NCBI GenBank assembly: GCA_019359835.1
Contig: CM033329.1
Location: 12,579,402 to 12,643,401, forward strand
Reading direction: 5' to 3'
Length of the DNA: 64,000 nt
Source of the DNA: Pharus latifolius
Lineage: Eukaryota; Streptophyta; Magnoliopsida; Poales; Poaceae
Shown: positions 45,849 through 57,540 of the stretch, one piece after another
Position numbering within the stretch: the stretch's first letter is position 1
Layout of the letters: each line of letters begins with the position of its first letter
The notes under the pieces: model-generated
The model's input: the letters and a program-made list of their open reading frames with translations, nothing else
Told to the model about the DNA's origin: nothing
Database searches by the model: none
Program-made: the position numbers and the translations under genes

Positions 45849-47173
45849 CCCTTGTTGAGAAGGAGCCAACCCTTGTTGCGACCTCTTGATCAAATTGGAG
45901 ATGTGGAAATTGGGCTTGTCCATGTTCTCTGGTGTACCACTTTGCCGCACGTACTTGTTGACCTTTCCGACTGATTCGAAAAGTTTCCTTTGTGCCATGC
46001 GGCTGGTAGTCATCTTCTTCTCCAGAATCACATCTTCGCGTAGAGGTTCGTCTCGTTGATAGACCAAGTCTTCAATAATGGTACTATGGTGTCTGGCTCA
46101 TCATCTAGCATTGAAGGCTCAAAGAGTTTGAAGTGCTCAACATTGACAACCATGTAAATATCCATGTATGGAGGTAACTCGAGCTGACAAGCATTATTAC
46201 CAACTTTCCGCAAAATCCTAAAAGGACCATAACGAATGGGTTTGAGTTTCTTACCTTCACCTTTAAGTCTCTCCTTACTCAGATGTAACCATACCATATC
46301 ACCTTCTTGGAATTGTGCATCAACTCAATGTCGATCATGTCGCGACTTGTACTTGAGTTGAGCTTTCAGCAAGTTCTGTTCAACTTCTCGATGGAGCTGT
46401 TGAATACCTTCCAGGAACTTTTGTGCTCAATCCTGATCAGATGCTTCCTTATTATTCTGTGCTAAGGTAGGGATTACGAACTCCATGTCGAATGGACTCT
46501 GCGGTAAAAATCCCAAACAGACCTCAAACGGCGACTTCCCAGTCGAACCATGCACTACTCGATTAAAAGCAAACTACAGGTACGGTATACTTTCATCCCA
46601 GGCCTTTGGATGCTTCGAGTTATACCCTCTCAAGAGATGAACGACTGTGCGATTTACCACCTCGTTTTGACCATCAGTTTGCGGATGAAAGGCACTACTC
46701 CTCTTTAGCTTGGTGTCCATCATCGTCCAGAGCGATCGCCAAAAGTGACTAAGGAACCGGGTATCGCGATTAGACACAATAGAAGTCGGCAGTCCGAAGT
46801 GTGTCCAAACGTGTTGCAAGAATACCCGAGCTACTTCTTCTCCCGTGATAGTCTTACGACAAGGTATAAGAATAATCATTTTGGAGAACCGATCAACGAC
46901 CACGAATAGATAGTCGTTGCCACGTCGGGTCTTAGGAAATCCTCCCAAGAAATCCATGGATATGCTCTCCCATGGTCGCGATGGAACTGACAAAGGAGTG
47001 TACAAACCTAATTTCCGATTTGCCAGTTTCGAGATGCTGCAGAGACCACAACCCCAAACAAAACTAGCCACATCTTGCTGCATACGCGGCCAGAACACAT
47101 GTCGGTGAAGATTTTCCAACATCTTTGTAACCCCAAAGTGACCAGCTACCTTCGATGTGTGCACTTCTCGCAA
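45849..47173 (-). pseudogene. pol: G2 integrase
   Basis: Sense order: a finger with HTSKVAGHFG and GCGLCSISK, then SMDFLGGFPKTRRGNDYLFVVVDRFSK (first Asp), SNRDTRF (second Asp) and FHPQTDGQNEVVNRT (Glu). The core is open from 47,173 to 46,574. The C-terminal part, GPFRILRKVGNNACQLELPP, lies in another frame (46,297-46,028), and a charged end follows to about 45,850. At least two stops or frame changes break it. Confidence 0.9.
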
Positions 47174-47221
47174 CCATTGAATTTGAGATGCTCCACGAGG
47201 TATGCAAAGTAAGTTCCCCTT

Positions 47222-48758
47222 TTACAAGAGTCCTTCTCGACGAACGAACTCTGTACGCTTCCCTATTTCAAGCTTAGTCAGTGCTGTTTGAAAATCAAGG
47301 TCTTCACTGTACATAGTGGCATAGTCATCATGACATGAGGGCTCAATCTGCATGAACACTGATAAACAGAGGGTCGTAACTAATGATCGCGACAATATGT
47401 CTGCCAATTGATTGTGTACGCCTTTCTTGTACTTAATCACCAGATTAAACTGTTACTGATACGACATCCACTTCATGTGTCGAGCTTGCTGTAGCTTGGA
47501 CTGAGTTTGCAAATATTGCAACGGTTGATAGTCGGTGTGGACAACATTCCCTTTACCCAAGAGGTAACACAACCAATGCTTTACGGCCTGATGCAGAGCA
47601 CACAACTCTTTTTCATAAGTCGGGTAGTTTTTCTGAACTCCCTGGAATAACTCGGAGTGATATGCCACTAGTCGACCTTCTTGCATGAGCACAACGCCCA
47701 TCGCATAACCTGAGGCATCGGCTTCTAGCTCGAATGGTTTCTGGAGATTCGGCAAAGCTAACACAGGCGCATCACTAATCTTCCTCTTCAGCAAGAGAAA
47801 CATGCCCTCATGTTTCCTGTCCACTCGAACTTTTGATTGATCCTGGTTAATGAATGCAACAAAGAAGCCACAATCGAGAAGTGTCGGATAAACTTCCGAA
47901 GATATTGGCATGCTCCCAAAAAAACTGCGCACGTCCGTAGCTGTTCGCGGTAGCGGCCACTCGCGAATCACTTTTACCTTATCTGGGTCGATTTGCAATG
48001 TACCATTGTCGATCATGAATCCTATGTCAAGTAGAGTTTGTTGGCTGAACTCACACTTCTTACGGTTGAGGCGAAGTCGATGTTGTCGTAGCTGTTCGAA
48101 CACCTTTTCAACATGAATGAGGTGCTCATCCCACGAACGACTATAAACCAGTATGTCGTCAAGGTAAATGATCACAAAGTCATCGATGAAGTGTTGCAAT
48201 ACGTCATTCATAAGACGCATAAAAGTTGCTGGAACGTTGCAGACCAAACGACATGACCAGCCATTCGAACAGACCTTGTCGTATTTTGAACGCGGTCTTC
48301 CACGTATCCTCCTCTCGGATGCTGACTTGATGATATCCTTACTTAAGATCCAATTTGGAGAAGACAACAACATGCTTTAATTGGTCTAGCAGGTCCTCAA
48401 TACGAGGAAGGGGGTACCGGTTCTTGATGGTGATCTTGTTTAGTGCTCGGTAGTCGATGCACATACGCCAAGTCCCATCTTTCTTTGACACTAACACCAC
48501 AGGAGATCCACAAGGTGAACTACTCAATTGAATGACACCATCATTCAGCAACTCACCAAGTTGTCTCTTGATCTCTTCATTCTCTAATACTGAGTTGTGA
48601 TACATACTCAGATTGGGCAATATCGCATCGGACACAAGCTGAATTTCGTGCTCGACTGGATGTTTCGACGGACGACCCTGGGTAGCCTCGAATAGATCAC
48701 TGTATTTTTCCAGCAGTCCCGACAAACGACCAGAATCCTCTCGACACGCCAACGACAA
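47222..48758 (-). pseudogene. pol: G2 reverse transcriptase and RNase H
   Basis: The line starts with SPCGSPVVLVSKKDGTWRMCIDYRALNKITIKNRYPLP and FSKLDLK, and a TAA cuts it at about 48,336 where the Ser of SGYHQ is expected. The catalytic YLDDILVYS is present near 48,150. A frameshifted stretch lies just before it, near 48,250-48,330. RNase H has ADASGYAMGVVLMQ and YEKELCALHQAV. A stop at 47,450 precedes the end IKYKKGVHNQLADILSR. Confidence 0.9.
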
Positions 48759-48779
48759 CTCTAGTCAAGTACCATCACC

Positions 48780-50324
48780 TTGACCAATGGGTCGAATCAT
48801 GACAAGCACGTACTTGTGACATGCATTGATAATTCGTTTGGCTTGATTTGCGGTAATCAAGTTCAAAGTGTTGACGTAGATGTCTCTATTGATCATGAAC
48901 ATTACTCCGTCTTTGGTGAGGTCATACTCTTGCGCTCACCGATGAAAGTGAGAGTCTCGATCATACAGATACGGACTCCCAAAGATCACCTGACATATAT
49001 CGATAGGAACAACGTCGCATTGCACCTCATCGATATATCGTACAGAGATCGCAAACTTCAACACACACTGACTCATAATCTGTTGGTTCACGTCGGATGT
49101 AAACCAACCCAGCGGATATGGTCGCGGGTGTGTGGTTGTCTTCAAACCAAGTGGCCGAACCAGTCCACCGGAGACCAGATTCTTCTGACTTCTGGGATCG
49201 AATATCACTGCGACCACTTCGTGCTTCACCTGAATGTTGATGGTGCACAAGTCCTCCGTTGGGTGATGGTCGTTCGGTGGATCCAAACCCTTCTCCTTCG
49301 GCATTTCCATCAGAGACAAGGTTGTATCCACCTCAACAACCGAATTCACTCGGACAACTTCTTCGTTGGGTGAAGTCGCAGTAGCCGTGGCTGTTCTTTT
49401 CCTTGGTTTGTTTTTCTTTGGTTGAAGTTCAGGATGAAGTTTGTAGCATTTATCTTTGGTGTGTCCCACGACTTGACAATGGTCGCAAAAAGTACCCGTG
49501 CCCGGCTTCAAAGCATTCTTCTTCGGACTCGGTTTTCTTTTTGTCGAGGTCGCACTGTCCTTCGTGCCTTTGTCGCTGTAGGATTTGTTCTTCTTCTCGA
49601 TCGCCATAGCAGTTGTGCTCGCGGTCACGATATCTTGGACGCCGAACAGACTTACTTCAGTACTGATCAATTTCTGAAGTCCAGATGTGTCTTTTCGAAC
49701 TACCTGAGGATCGGATAGCGATATGCCAATGACCATTTCTTCTCTCCGAAACTCCGTAGTATAGTCTTGGACGGTTAGGTCGCGCCATTGGTACAATTTG
49801 TGCCAACATTCCCATCTCTCCTCAAGGTAACCCATCGGATAGAATTCTTGTCACAGAAGTCGTTTGAATTGATCCCACGCAAGGTCATCAGCTTCACCAC
49901 TAGAGACAAGGGCCTTCCACTAAGTCTTGGCGTGGTCCTTCATCTTCAAAGGTGTGAACTTCACCTTTTGAGCGCTACTAAACCCTTTCAAGTCAAAGTA
50001 GGCCTCAAGCTGGTCGATCCAAGAATCCAGTTTCTCGGCATCGATCACCCCATCATATATGGGTATATCAATCTTAGCATCGACCTTAAAAGATCCGATT
50101 ACTAAGAAGGTGTTGGCGAGGTCATCGGTCTTATGGTCGCCTTCGTCTTCATTTTTGTTTGCCTTGCGCAAGTCTTCACCAGTCTTCACACCCATAACCT
50201 TCCCTGCTTCAAGAGGTACAATCATGGCCTGCTGCTTAATCCAAGAAAGCACGGTTTTCATGTCGGTGGAGAGCTTAGCCACTTGTTCGGCTAGGTTAGC
50301 TTGAACGGAGGTATCGTCAGACAT
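48780..50324 (-). pseudogene. gag: G2 gag and protease
   Basis: The presumed start MSDDTSVQ (50,324) opens an Asp/Lys-rich lead and the capsid block DIPIYDGVIDAEKLDSWIDQLEAYFDLKG. A TAG near 49,918 and a TGA near 49,838 break the frame. The line 49,835-48,936 holds LTVQDYTTEF, a zinc knuckle CDHCQVVGHTKDKC, and a protease-like IFDPRSQKNLVSGGLV in which the active site DSGS has become DPRS. The start is uncertain. Confidence 0.85.
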
Positions 50325-50425
50325 TGTCAGAGACGCGGCTGTAGGAACCATCAATTGATCACCTAAAGTTTCACTGAAAGTTTTGTAACCCTGGCGAGTC
50401 TTCACCATCCACAGGATAGGAGAGT

Positions 50426-50437
50426 TGCTTGATACCA
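50426..50437 (-). promoter_or_regulatory. G2 primer-binding site, tRNA-Met-like
   Basis: Sense TGGTATCAAGC lies three bases inside the 5' LTR end, close to TGGTATCAGAGC. Confidence 0.7.
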
Positions 50438-50440
50438 ACT

Positions 50441-50951
50441 TGATCCATTTGAGACCTAGCCTTGATTTTCGCACTAGGCTCGCCCAGATAATAATATGTG
50501 GAATAATGGGATCTTACTAGAAAATACTGAAACCCAAAGTTTGATCAAAAACACAGCTCAAAATAATTACACAACTCTTTATTTCAAAGACGGCTTTACA
50601 CATCGAACGTTAAACACACTTGCCTACGTCGAAGGAACTATAAGCTGGATATATGATCTAAGACTGTAATAATATTCGATGATTTAAACTAAACCTATTA
50701 CAAGGTATTTATAGTCCAATCGTATAAGTACGTATCAGATTCAATAACCTAAGCGTATTAGACTCATATAACTAACTAGCTAACTCTAAACAGATAAGCT
50801 TAGTTATATATATTCGGATCGGATTACAATTCCGACTAGAGGACGAATTCCTTTTCATGGTCGCGAACTTATCCATGGTCGCCAAACCTTTCCGAACACA
50901 GTTAAGGTCGCAAAGCTGTATGTGACTTGACCAGAAGATCATCCCGGATCA
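50441..50951 (-). repeat. G2 5' LTR (sense)
   Basis: 511 bp. It ends (+ strand) with CCCGGATCA and is followed by the TAAAT duplication. Confidence 0.93.
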
Positions 50952-52092
50952 TAAATATAGGTGTTTTGAGTAGTATTCTCATCCATCTCAAGCCATATTC
51001 TCTTATACACCTTCAAGCATCATCTCTCTACTCTTTTGAGCAGTTTTAGAACAAGTTTTAAATACTTTTGAGCATATTTTTGCTACTATTTTTGAGCAGT
51101 TTTTAAAACTCTTTTGAGCAGATTTTCTCTACTATTTTTTAGCAGTTTTTAAAACCATTTTTGTGCGGTTTTTAAAACACTTTTGAGCAGATTTTCTCTA
51201 CTGTTTTTGAGCAGTTTTTAAAACCATTTTTGAGCAATTTCTGTTCACATTTTCGAGCAGTTTTTAAACAGTTTTTGAGCAGATTTCTCTAGTGTTTTGA
51301 TCAGTTTTATAAACACTTTTTGAACAGATTTTTGACCCGTTTTATAAACAATTTTGGAAATGATTTTTGATCAGTTTTACAAACACTTTTGAGCAGTGTT
51401 TAAGCAGATTTTTGAGAAACTTCTGTTCACATTTTTTATCAGTTTTTTAAACACTTTTGGGCAGATTTTGATCAGTGTTTATGAACATTTTTTTGAGCAG
51501 TTTTCTAAAGAACCAAGAAATATATTTTTTGATATACACTTCAGCCCAAGTGCTAAAATCTTGATCTTTTGATCAAGTATCATTCATTGAGATTGAGAGA
51601 GATCTTCTGAGAGCATTCATTTGCGTCATTTGCATCCTTAGAAGTTTTTCGGTATTTGTTGGGAGTCAAGAGAAGATCTTGCAACTTGTTACTCTTAGTG
51701 AACGCCCTCACCTAGACGGTTTGGAGGCATGGCCAATGACCTCTCCATTAACGGAGGTTGTCGGAGAGGCTTGGCATATTTTGTGAAAGGCATCGGTGCT
51801 TGCCTATCCGAAGTGGAGAAGGAGCAACCTTAGTGAAAAATATCCTTCGTGGATATTGAAGGAAGACTCATTCATTTGAGTGCTTCAACGAGAAGTAGGC
51901 GAGACCGGGCGAGTCTCCAAGACCTCGAGATAAATCACCGTGTTTGATTTTCTTACTCTTTCTTAGTGCAAAATATTATTAAATTGTTTCAGTTTATTTG
52001 CTCTTTGTCTTTTCTTTGCAAAAATTGTTTTTAGTAAAAAAGTTTAAAAGCCTCCTATTCACCCCCCTCTAGTCGGCATCCTCGATCCTACA
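50952..52092 (+). repeat. C1 3' LTR, second part
   Basis: It continues the LTR after G2 and includes a second TTGAGCA repeat tract (51,020-51,520) and the CACCCCCCTCTAGTCGGCA block. It ends GATCCTACA at 52,092, and ATTTT follows. Confidence 0.92.
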
Positions 52093-52097
52093 ATTTT

Positions 52098-54500
52098 GCC
52101 CAGGCACGTCGAAAGGTATTTCTCTCTCAAGTGATCTGTTTATATCTAATTGTGGACAAAAGTTACCAAAGTAGTTCATTTTGGTTTGTATTAGCTCTTT
52201 GAGCGCCAAGCAGCCCAGAAGAGGCGAACCAATAGAGATGTGGGATCCTTGAGCAATTCCACACTGAAGAAGCTGAAGAAGGCTCCACCTGTGACGAAAG
52301 GTTTGGCCAGGACTAGGGCCTTACAAATTCAACCATTCACTGCTCTCTCAACAGTATCAACAACCATTGCGGCAATTTTGGGGCCTTCAGCCCCGTGTGT
52401 CATTATACCGCCGGTCACGATTTTGATGGTGTCCACTGTGGTGACCACGGCTTCGGCTGCGCCTACAAGTGTCCCCGCGGCCACAACTACTGTCATGGCC
52501 ATGGAAATTCCTGCGACTGCGAGGGTGACCGCAGTTGTGAGCCAACCAAGCCCTGTTACGATCATGACCACAACTAACCCTCGGGTCGCAACCACGCAGG
52601 TTGTTACAGTAAGGGTTCCCACCCATCAAACTTTACCAAATACTATTAGGAATTACCTCATGGTCGTACAGGGAGAGGGGAGCGACGTGCAGGAGGAACA
52701 AGGAACGTCCTTGTTTGTTGTGAGGAGGAGGTCATCAGCGACTCCTGATCAGTCCTCTCCCATGGCGCTTTCTTCACTCTTGTCTCCCAGAGGAGAGGCT
52801 TCGAGTTCCTGAAACCTCTTGGGACTCAGCATCAGGTATGCATTTGGCTTTTCTCTGACTAGGTCACAATACTTAGTTAAAGATAATTTACCAAACTAGG
52901 AACTGGACATATATGGTTCCTTCGACTATTGCTATGCTTGCTCTGATGGTTGCGGCTAGTCCATTCGCTGTCGCGGCAATGGCGACTACTATGGTGGAAT
53001 TACCTGCCACGAGCAAGGTGGTAGCAGAACCAGTAGATGCTGAAGTTGCACCTTTGCAGGACGTCGAGGAGGACCCTGTGACCATCATTGGTGGGGTGAT
53101 TCAAAATATCCAATCTACTGAACCCGCCAATGATGAAGAGACTGAGGTCGCAGCTGCCACCACGACCATGGGGACAAGTCAACAGGCAGGTACATCTGCT
53201 CCTCCTCTGGTCGAAGAAATTGTACCTCTATCCTGTTCGGGAGAACAAGGATAAGAGAGGACACACAAAATGGTGGTCCAGCCTATCGAAACCCAGCGCC
53301 CTGCCCCGGACTTGAACATTCAGTCCCAATTCTTAGATAAGGTAGGGCAAGCGCATGAGTAAAAGTCTTTACTTCACAACTTCACATGTTTCTTCTGGAA
53401 TCTTCTCTAAATATTTCTTCCTTTGTTCTATTCAGAACGCTGCTCATGACGTGGTCATGTTTGGCCTACTAGTGGAGCAGCTCAAGGTCACACAAGAGGA
53501 ATGCGACAAGTTAAAGCAGTAAGTATATTGCTTCAAACTCAGTCCCTTATAAAATGGAATAATAATTTATGTTATTGCAGGGGAAAAATTTGCTTTGCTA
53601 GAGGAGGTCGTCAATGAATGCAACAGCAAAGAGGTTGCGATCATTGTGCACTCTTCTCTGAAGAGGGAGATGGCCGAAGCCCAGAAAGTAAGCAGCAAAA
53701 GGCTTACTGAAACTCTGGCGCTTAGGGCCAAATTGAAGGACGTTGAGGATCAAATAGCAACCTTGGAGTAGAAGGCCACATTATCCGATTCTCTCCAAGG
53801 GAAAATCGAGCGCCTTCAAATGGTTTGCAACCAATTGCAAACCAGAGTAGATGGTAAGTTCGTTTTGGCAGAAACTTACATTGCCTTTATGAACTTTATG
53901 AATTTCATGAACTCAATTGAAATTGTTTCTTCCTCTGCTCAGAATAAAGAGAGGAGAACACAAAGCTGGCTGAGGATAAAAACTACTATGAACAAAAGAG
54001 CATTGAGCACGGAATTGATTTGGATAAACTCCAATAGCTCATCAGCCGCTTCAAGATGGCCAAAGAGAAAGCCGAAGAGACCACAAAGCTTGCCCTCAAT
54101 GAAAAGGGTGCTTTGGAAGAAACTATAAAAAACTGCAGTCTCATAGAAAAAGATACCTTCACCAAGTTGCGGGAGGTCGCTGACTCACTGAAGATGGATG
54201 TTATCAATCCTAAAAAGGATGATTTTTCCTTCGGCAAATCATGCAAGTTGGTCGTGGCACAAGCTGATCTTCTAGTCACAAATGTTCCTAAAATTGCAAG
54301 GAGGCACAAAGAGGCGCTAAAGAATGATGTTATATCTGTAGCCTTTGCCATCCTCTGCAAGTTAGGCTTCACCATGGTCTGAATTTAAATCTAAACCCAG
54401 TGGTGGAAGACGCGATCTTCAACAAGCAAGACCAGCTTGAGGAGATCATGGCCGAGGTTAGGCCTTTGATTGAAAAATTACTTTGCGACCTTGGCCTTTG
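52098..54500 (+). pseudogene. Tat antisense gene, 3' part
   Basis: Exon 2 continues for 19 bases to a GGTATTT donor at 52,117. A later exon (about 52,240-52,812) is Ala/Thr/Val/Pro-rich. Another stretch (52,913-53,254) is Ala/Val-rich and acidic. Exons between 53,437 and 54,500 encode a coiled coil (EQLKVTQEECDKLKQ, EKFALLEEVVNECNSKE, KEKAEETTKLALNEKGALEETIK). The stops inside the coiled-coil part are at about 53,769 and 54,036. Together with 11,322-12,278 this gives an N-terminal PF04195-like domain, a low-complexity middle and a C-terminal coiled coil. The role is unknown. Confidence 0.65.
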
Positions 54501-55096
54501 AATGTTATTCAAACTCCTCTCATGTAAACATTTGTTATGATGAAATGAAAATACAATGCAAGTATTTACCTTATTATCGCAGTAAAGTCTTTGTTTTATA
54601 CCTTACAAAATGCACTATAGATGATTAGCAAAACAATGAATGATTACCATGCAAAGTATTTAGTTTTCTAACCCAATGCTATAGTTATATTCCCCTAGCC
54701 CCTTCTTGCGACCAGTTATACTAGAAACATAGTATAGTGGTCGCAGGATAAGTCACTTGGACTAAGGAGACAACTATGGTCACGGAGACAACTGGCCTAG
54801 TTCAAACGCGTAAGTTTTTGCTAACTGATAGCGACTCGAATGATCAAAGCATACTAGTAAGTCCCTTATGCGGTAAGAACCGACTTAGAAAGAGATGTCT
54901 TAGCTAGATGTGATCATGAGTCCCACCAGCGAATCCATTTACACATCAAACCAAGGCACTTATCGTATGTCGCAACCAACCCCGGGTACGACCCGGTAAA
55001 AAGTAAGGCTAAGAATGGGAATGCACCCATAACAAAGAGTGATAACTATACTTCATTGTTGATAAGAAATTCATAATGGGAACGAAAGAAAAAACC
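54501..55096. other. Spacer between the converging Tat genes
   Basis: Non-coding in both strands. It lies between the 3' ends of the antisense gene (+ strand) and the integrase (- strand), with GGTCGCAGGATAAG-type tracts. I see no gene here. Confidence 0.5.
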
Positions 55097-55917
55097 TTAC
55101 ACATAAAATTTACGCAACTGGTCTATGTTCCAGGCATTTGATAATATTCTTCCATCTTCCATGGCCAATCGAACCGATCCTGGTCGCGGGATAGAGACCA
55201 CAGTGAAGGGACCTTCCCACCGAGGAGAAAACTTATTGCGACCAGACTGGTTTTGAATTTTCCTCAAAACCAAGTCCCCCACGTTTAGCATACGTGGTCA
55301 CACCCTTTTACTAGGACATTTACGCAGAGCTTGTAAATATGCCGCTGAGCAGATCAGTGCTCGATCATGTTTTTCTTCGAGAAATGTAATATCGTCTTCG
55401 CGTTTTTCACTGATTTATGACATCTAAGTGATCCACGCAAGCAGAGCCAAGTTTAATTTCAATTGGTAGCATGACTTCTACACCATAAACCAGTTGGAAA
55501 GGCGTTTCACCTGTAGCCCTACTAGACGTAGTGCGTAATGCCCATAGAACGTAGTGAAGTTCTTCTACCCAAGCCCCCAAGCGTAACTTAAGACGATCAA
55601 AAACACATTTCTTAAGCCCTTGTATTATCTTCCCGTTGGCACGTTCAACTGCTCCAATACTCTGGGGATGAGCAATAGATGCGAAACAAATTTTAGTCCC
55701 AATGCGTTCACAGTAATCTAGAAAAAGACCACTAACAAACTGGGACCCATTGTCTATGATGAGTCCACTTGGAACACCAAATCGCATCACAACATTCTTT
55801 TGAAAGAACTTTGCACCAACGGTGGTAATATTTTAGACTGGTTCAACCTCAATTCATTTGGTAAACATATCAATAGCTACGGACAAGAACTTGTATCCAT
55901 TGATCGCTCGGGGAATA
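55097..55917 (-). pseudogene. pol: Tat integrase, core and C-terminus
   Basis: Sense order: IPRAINGYKFLSVAID at the R junction, then FGVPSGLIIDNGSQF (second Asp), FASIAHPQSIGAVERANG (Glu) and GETPFQLVYGVE. After stops between 55,291 and 55,407 it carries LNVGDLVLRKIQNQSGRNKFSPRWEGPF. The core is interrupted by R at 55,918, and the other half is at 61,917-62,250. Confidence 0.87.
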
Positions 55918-55926
55918 TGTGGCGTC

Positions 55927-57540
55927 TGTAGGATCAAGGATGCCGACTAGAGGGGGGGTGAATAGGAGTCTTTAAAAACTTCAAATAAAAACAAGTTTTT
56001 ATACCAAGAAGAACCAAATGCAATTTAATATATTAAAGAGAGAAGATAGAGAGAACGAACACAACGATTTTTTACCGAGGTCTCAGAGACTCGCCCAGTC
56101 TCCCCTAATCCTCGTTGAAGCACTCAAGCGAATGAGTCTTGCTTCAATATCCACGAAGGATATTTCTCACTAATGGTTGCTCCTTGTCCACTCCGGAAAG
56201 GCGAGCACCGATGCCTTGTACACACTTGCCGAGCCTCTCCGACAATCTCCGAACGGAGAGATCAACGGCCACGCCTCCGAACCGTCTAGGTGAGGGCGCT
56301 CACCAAGAGTAACAGGCAACGAGGTCTTCTCTAGACCTCCAAACACGCACCGAGAAGCTAAGTATATGCAAATGCAAAAGAAACGAAACTCTCGGTGGAT
56401 CGGAAAGCACTCGACTTGATCAAAAGATCAAGATTTTATATAAGAAACTAATGCTCAAGAGTGTATGAGAGGAGGCTGCTTGTTATATGAAACATATGCC
56501 CAAAGCCCCTATTTATAGCCTCAAGAAGCAAATGAACTGTTGGAGCTAGGGCTGAAAATCAGCAACCCAAACTGACAGTCAGTTTAGTGCACAACGGCCG
56601 ACAAAATTTACGGACGAAAACTTTGCTAGCCGTTCGTGGTCGAAAAACGAAAGCTGGAACCCACAACTGACAGTCAGTTACACAAACTGACAGTCAGTTC
56701 GACCACAATCACGACCAAAATCAAATAGAAACTCAGTTAAAAGCAATGTGGTCGAAACCCCAACTGACAGTCAGTATGGACAAACTGACAGTCAGTTTAG
56801 TACAAAAATTTTGAGCCAAAAATACACCCTCTCTGGACAATTGTCAGTTACACGAACTGACATTCAAACTGACAGTCAGTTTAGCAAACTGACAGTCATC
56901 ATGAATAAAAACAGAGATAACTTTAAAACCAGAAATCCAAAAGAGGTGTTTAATAGCTCGTTGGAAAGATAATTTCAAGGGCTACATTTTTGTCAACAGA
57001 AGCAAAAACCAGATCTGTCTAGATCTTTCTGAAAAATGCAAATACTCTTCTGCTATCAAAAAATCATTTGAAAAACCAAATCTCTCAAACCAAAAACAAA
57101 TCAAATCCAACCAAAATAATGCAATGCAATGACCTAAGTTTCTCGGTTTGTGTTGGAGATAAAGAGAGGACTTTCGCCACCCCTCTTTATAGTACGGTTT
57201 AAAACTAGAAAATAATTTCCCTAACCGATCATCTCCAAACTCCGAGATCGGTAAAAATAAAAACTCGTAATACCTTAGGTCTTTCGCATCTTTAATCCTT
57301 GCAACTTTCATTTTGGTGACCTTGCACTTGCAACCTTGACTTCCAACCTTTAACTGCGACCACAGCCAACATTGCGACCTTGCACTTGCGACTTTGGACC
57401 TGTGACCTGCAGATCTTCCTGGATCACTTGCAGACTTTACAGAAATCGCTCTGCATAGAAATAGCTCAAAAACAAGGTTAGTCCAAAACACTTAATGTCA
57501 TCAATAATCAAAATCAACATAAAAGGGCCTAGATGCAACA
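55927..57540 (-). mobile_element. C3: copia solo LTR (1,614 bp), same family as C1
   Basis: The + strand starts TGTAGGATCAAGGATGCC and ends AGATGCAACA, the inverse of the C1 LTR ends. GCGTC flanks both sides (55,922-55,926 and 57,541-57,545). A single LTR with a perfect target duplication indicates recombination between the two LTRs of a former element. It lies 9 bp inside the start of R. Confidence 0.93.
56570..56900 (-). promoter_or_regulatory. AACTGACAGTCAGTT quasi-palindrome array in the C3 U3
   Basis: A 15-base unit, 7 + 1 + 7, lies at 56,570, 56,665, 56,685, 56,762 (last base A), 56,783 and in degraded form at 56,845-56,900. Pairs are 20 and 21 bp apart. In LTR sense they lie just upstream of the CGACCACGAACGGCTAG block and the TATA box. 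Confidence 0.8.

Larger units (their letters stand above)
45338..50951 (-). mobile_element. G2: Ty3/gypsy retrotransposon (5,614 bp)
   Basis: Two LTRs of 506 and 511 bp with TGATCC...GGATCA ends are flanked by TAAAT on both sides (45,333-45,337 and 50,952-50,956). In sense order it has gag with a zinc knuckle, a degenerate protease, reverse transcriptase, RNase H and integrase. Stops and frameshifts occur in every gene. The lineage is probably a chromovirus type but is not settled, and no clear chromodomain is seen. Confidence 0.92.
12279..52092 (+). mobile_element. C1: Ty1/copia retrotransposon with G1 and G2 inside
   Basis: LTR termini TGTTGC and CCTACA are flanked by ATTTT on both sides (12,274-12,278 and 52,093-52,097). 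Its own segments are 12,279-15,079, 42,896-45,337 and 50,952-52,092. Gene order is gag, protease, integrase. Reverse transcriptase and RNase H are deleted together with the first 208 or so bases of the 3' LTR. The insertion lies inside exon 2 of the Tat antisense gene. The copia lineage was not determined. Confidence 0.93.

Noticed and set aside
52329..52629. Open frames on the - strand rich in Val/Thr/Ala or His/Arg
   Set aside because: They mirror the low-complexity exon of the Tat antisense gene on the + strand and have no independent support.
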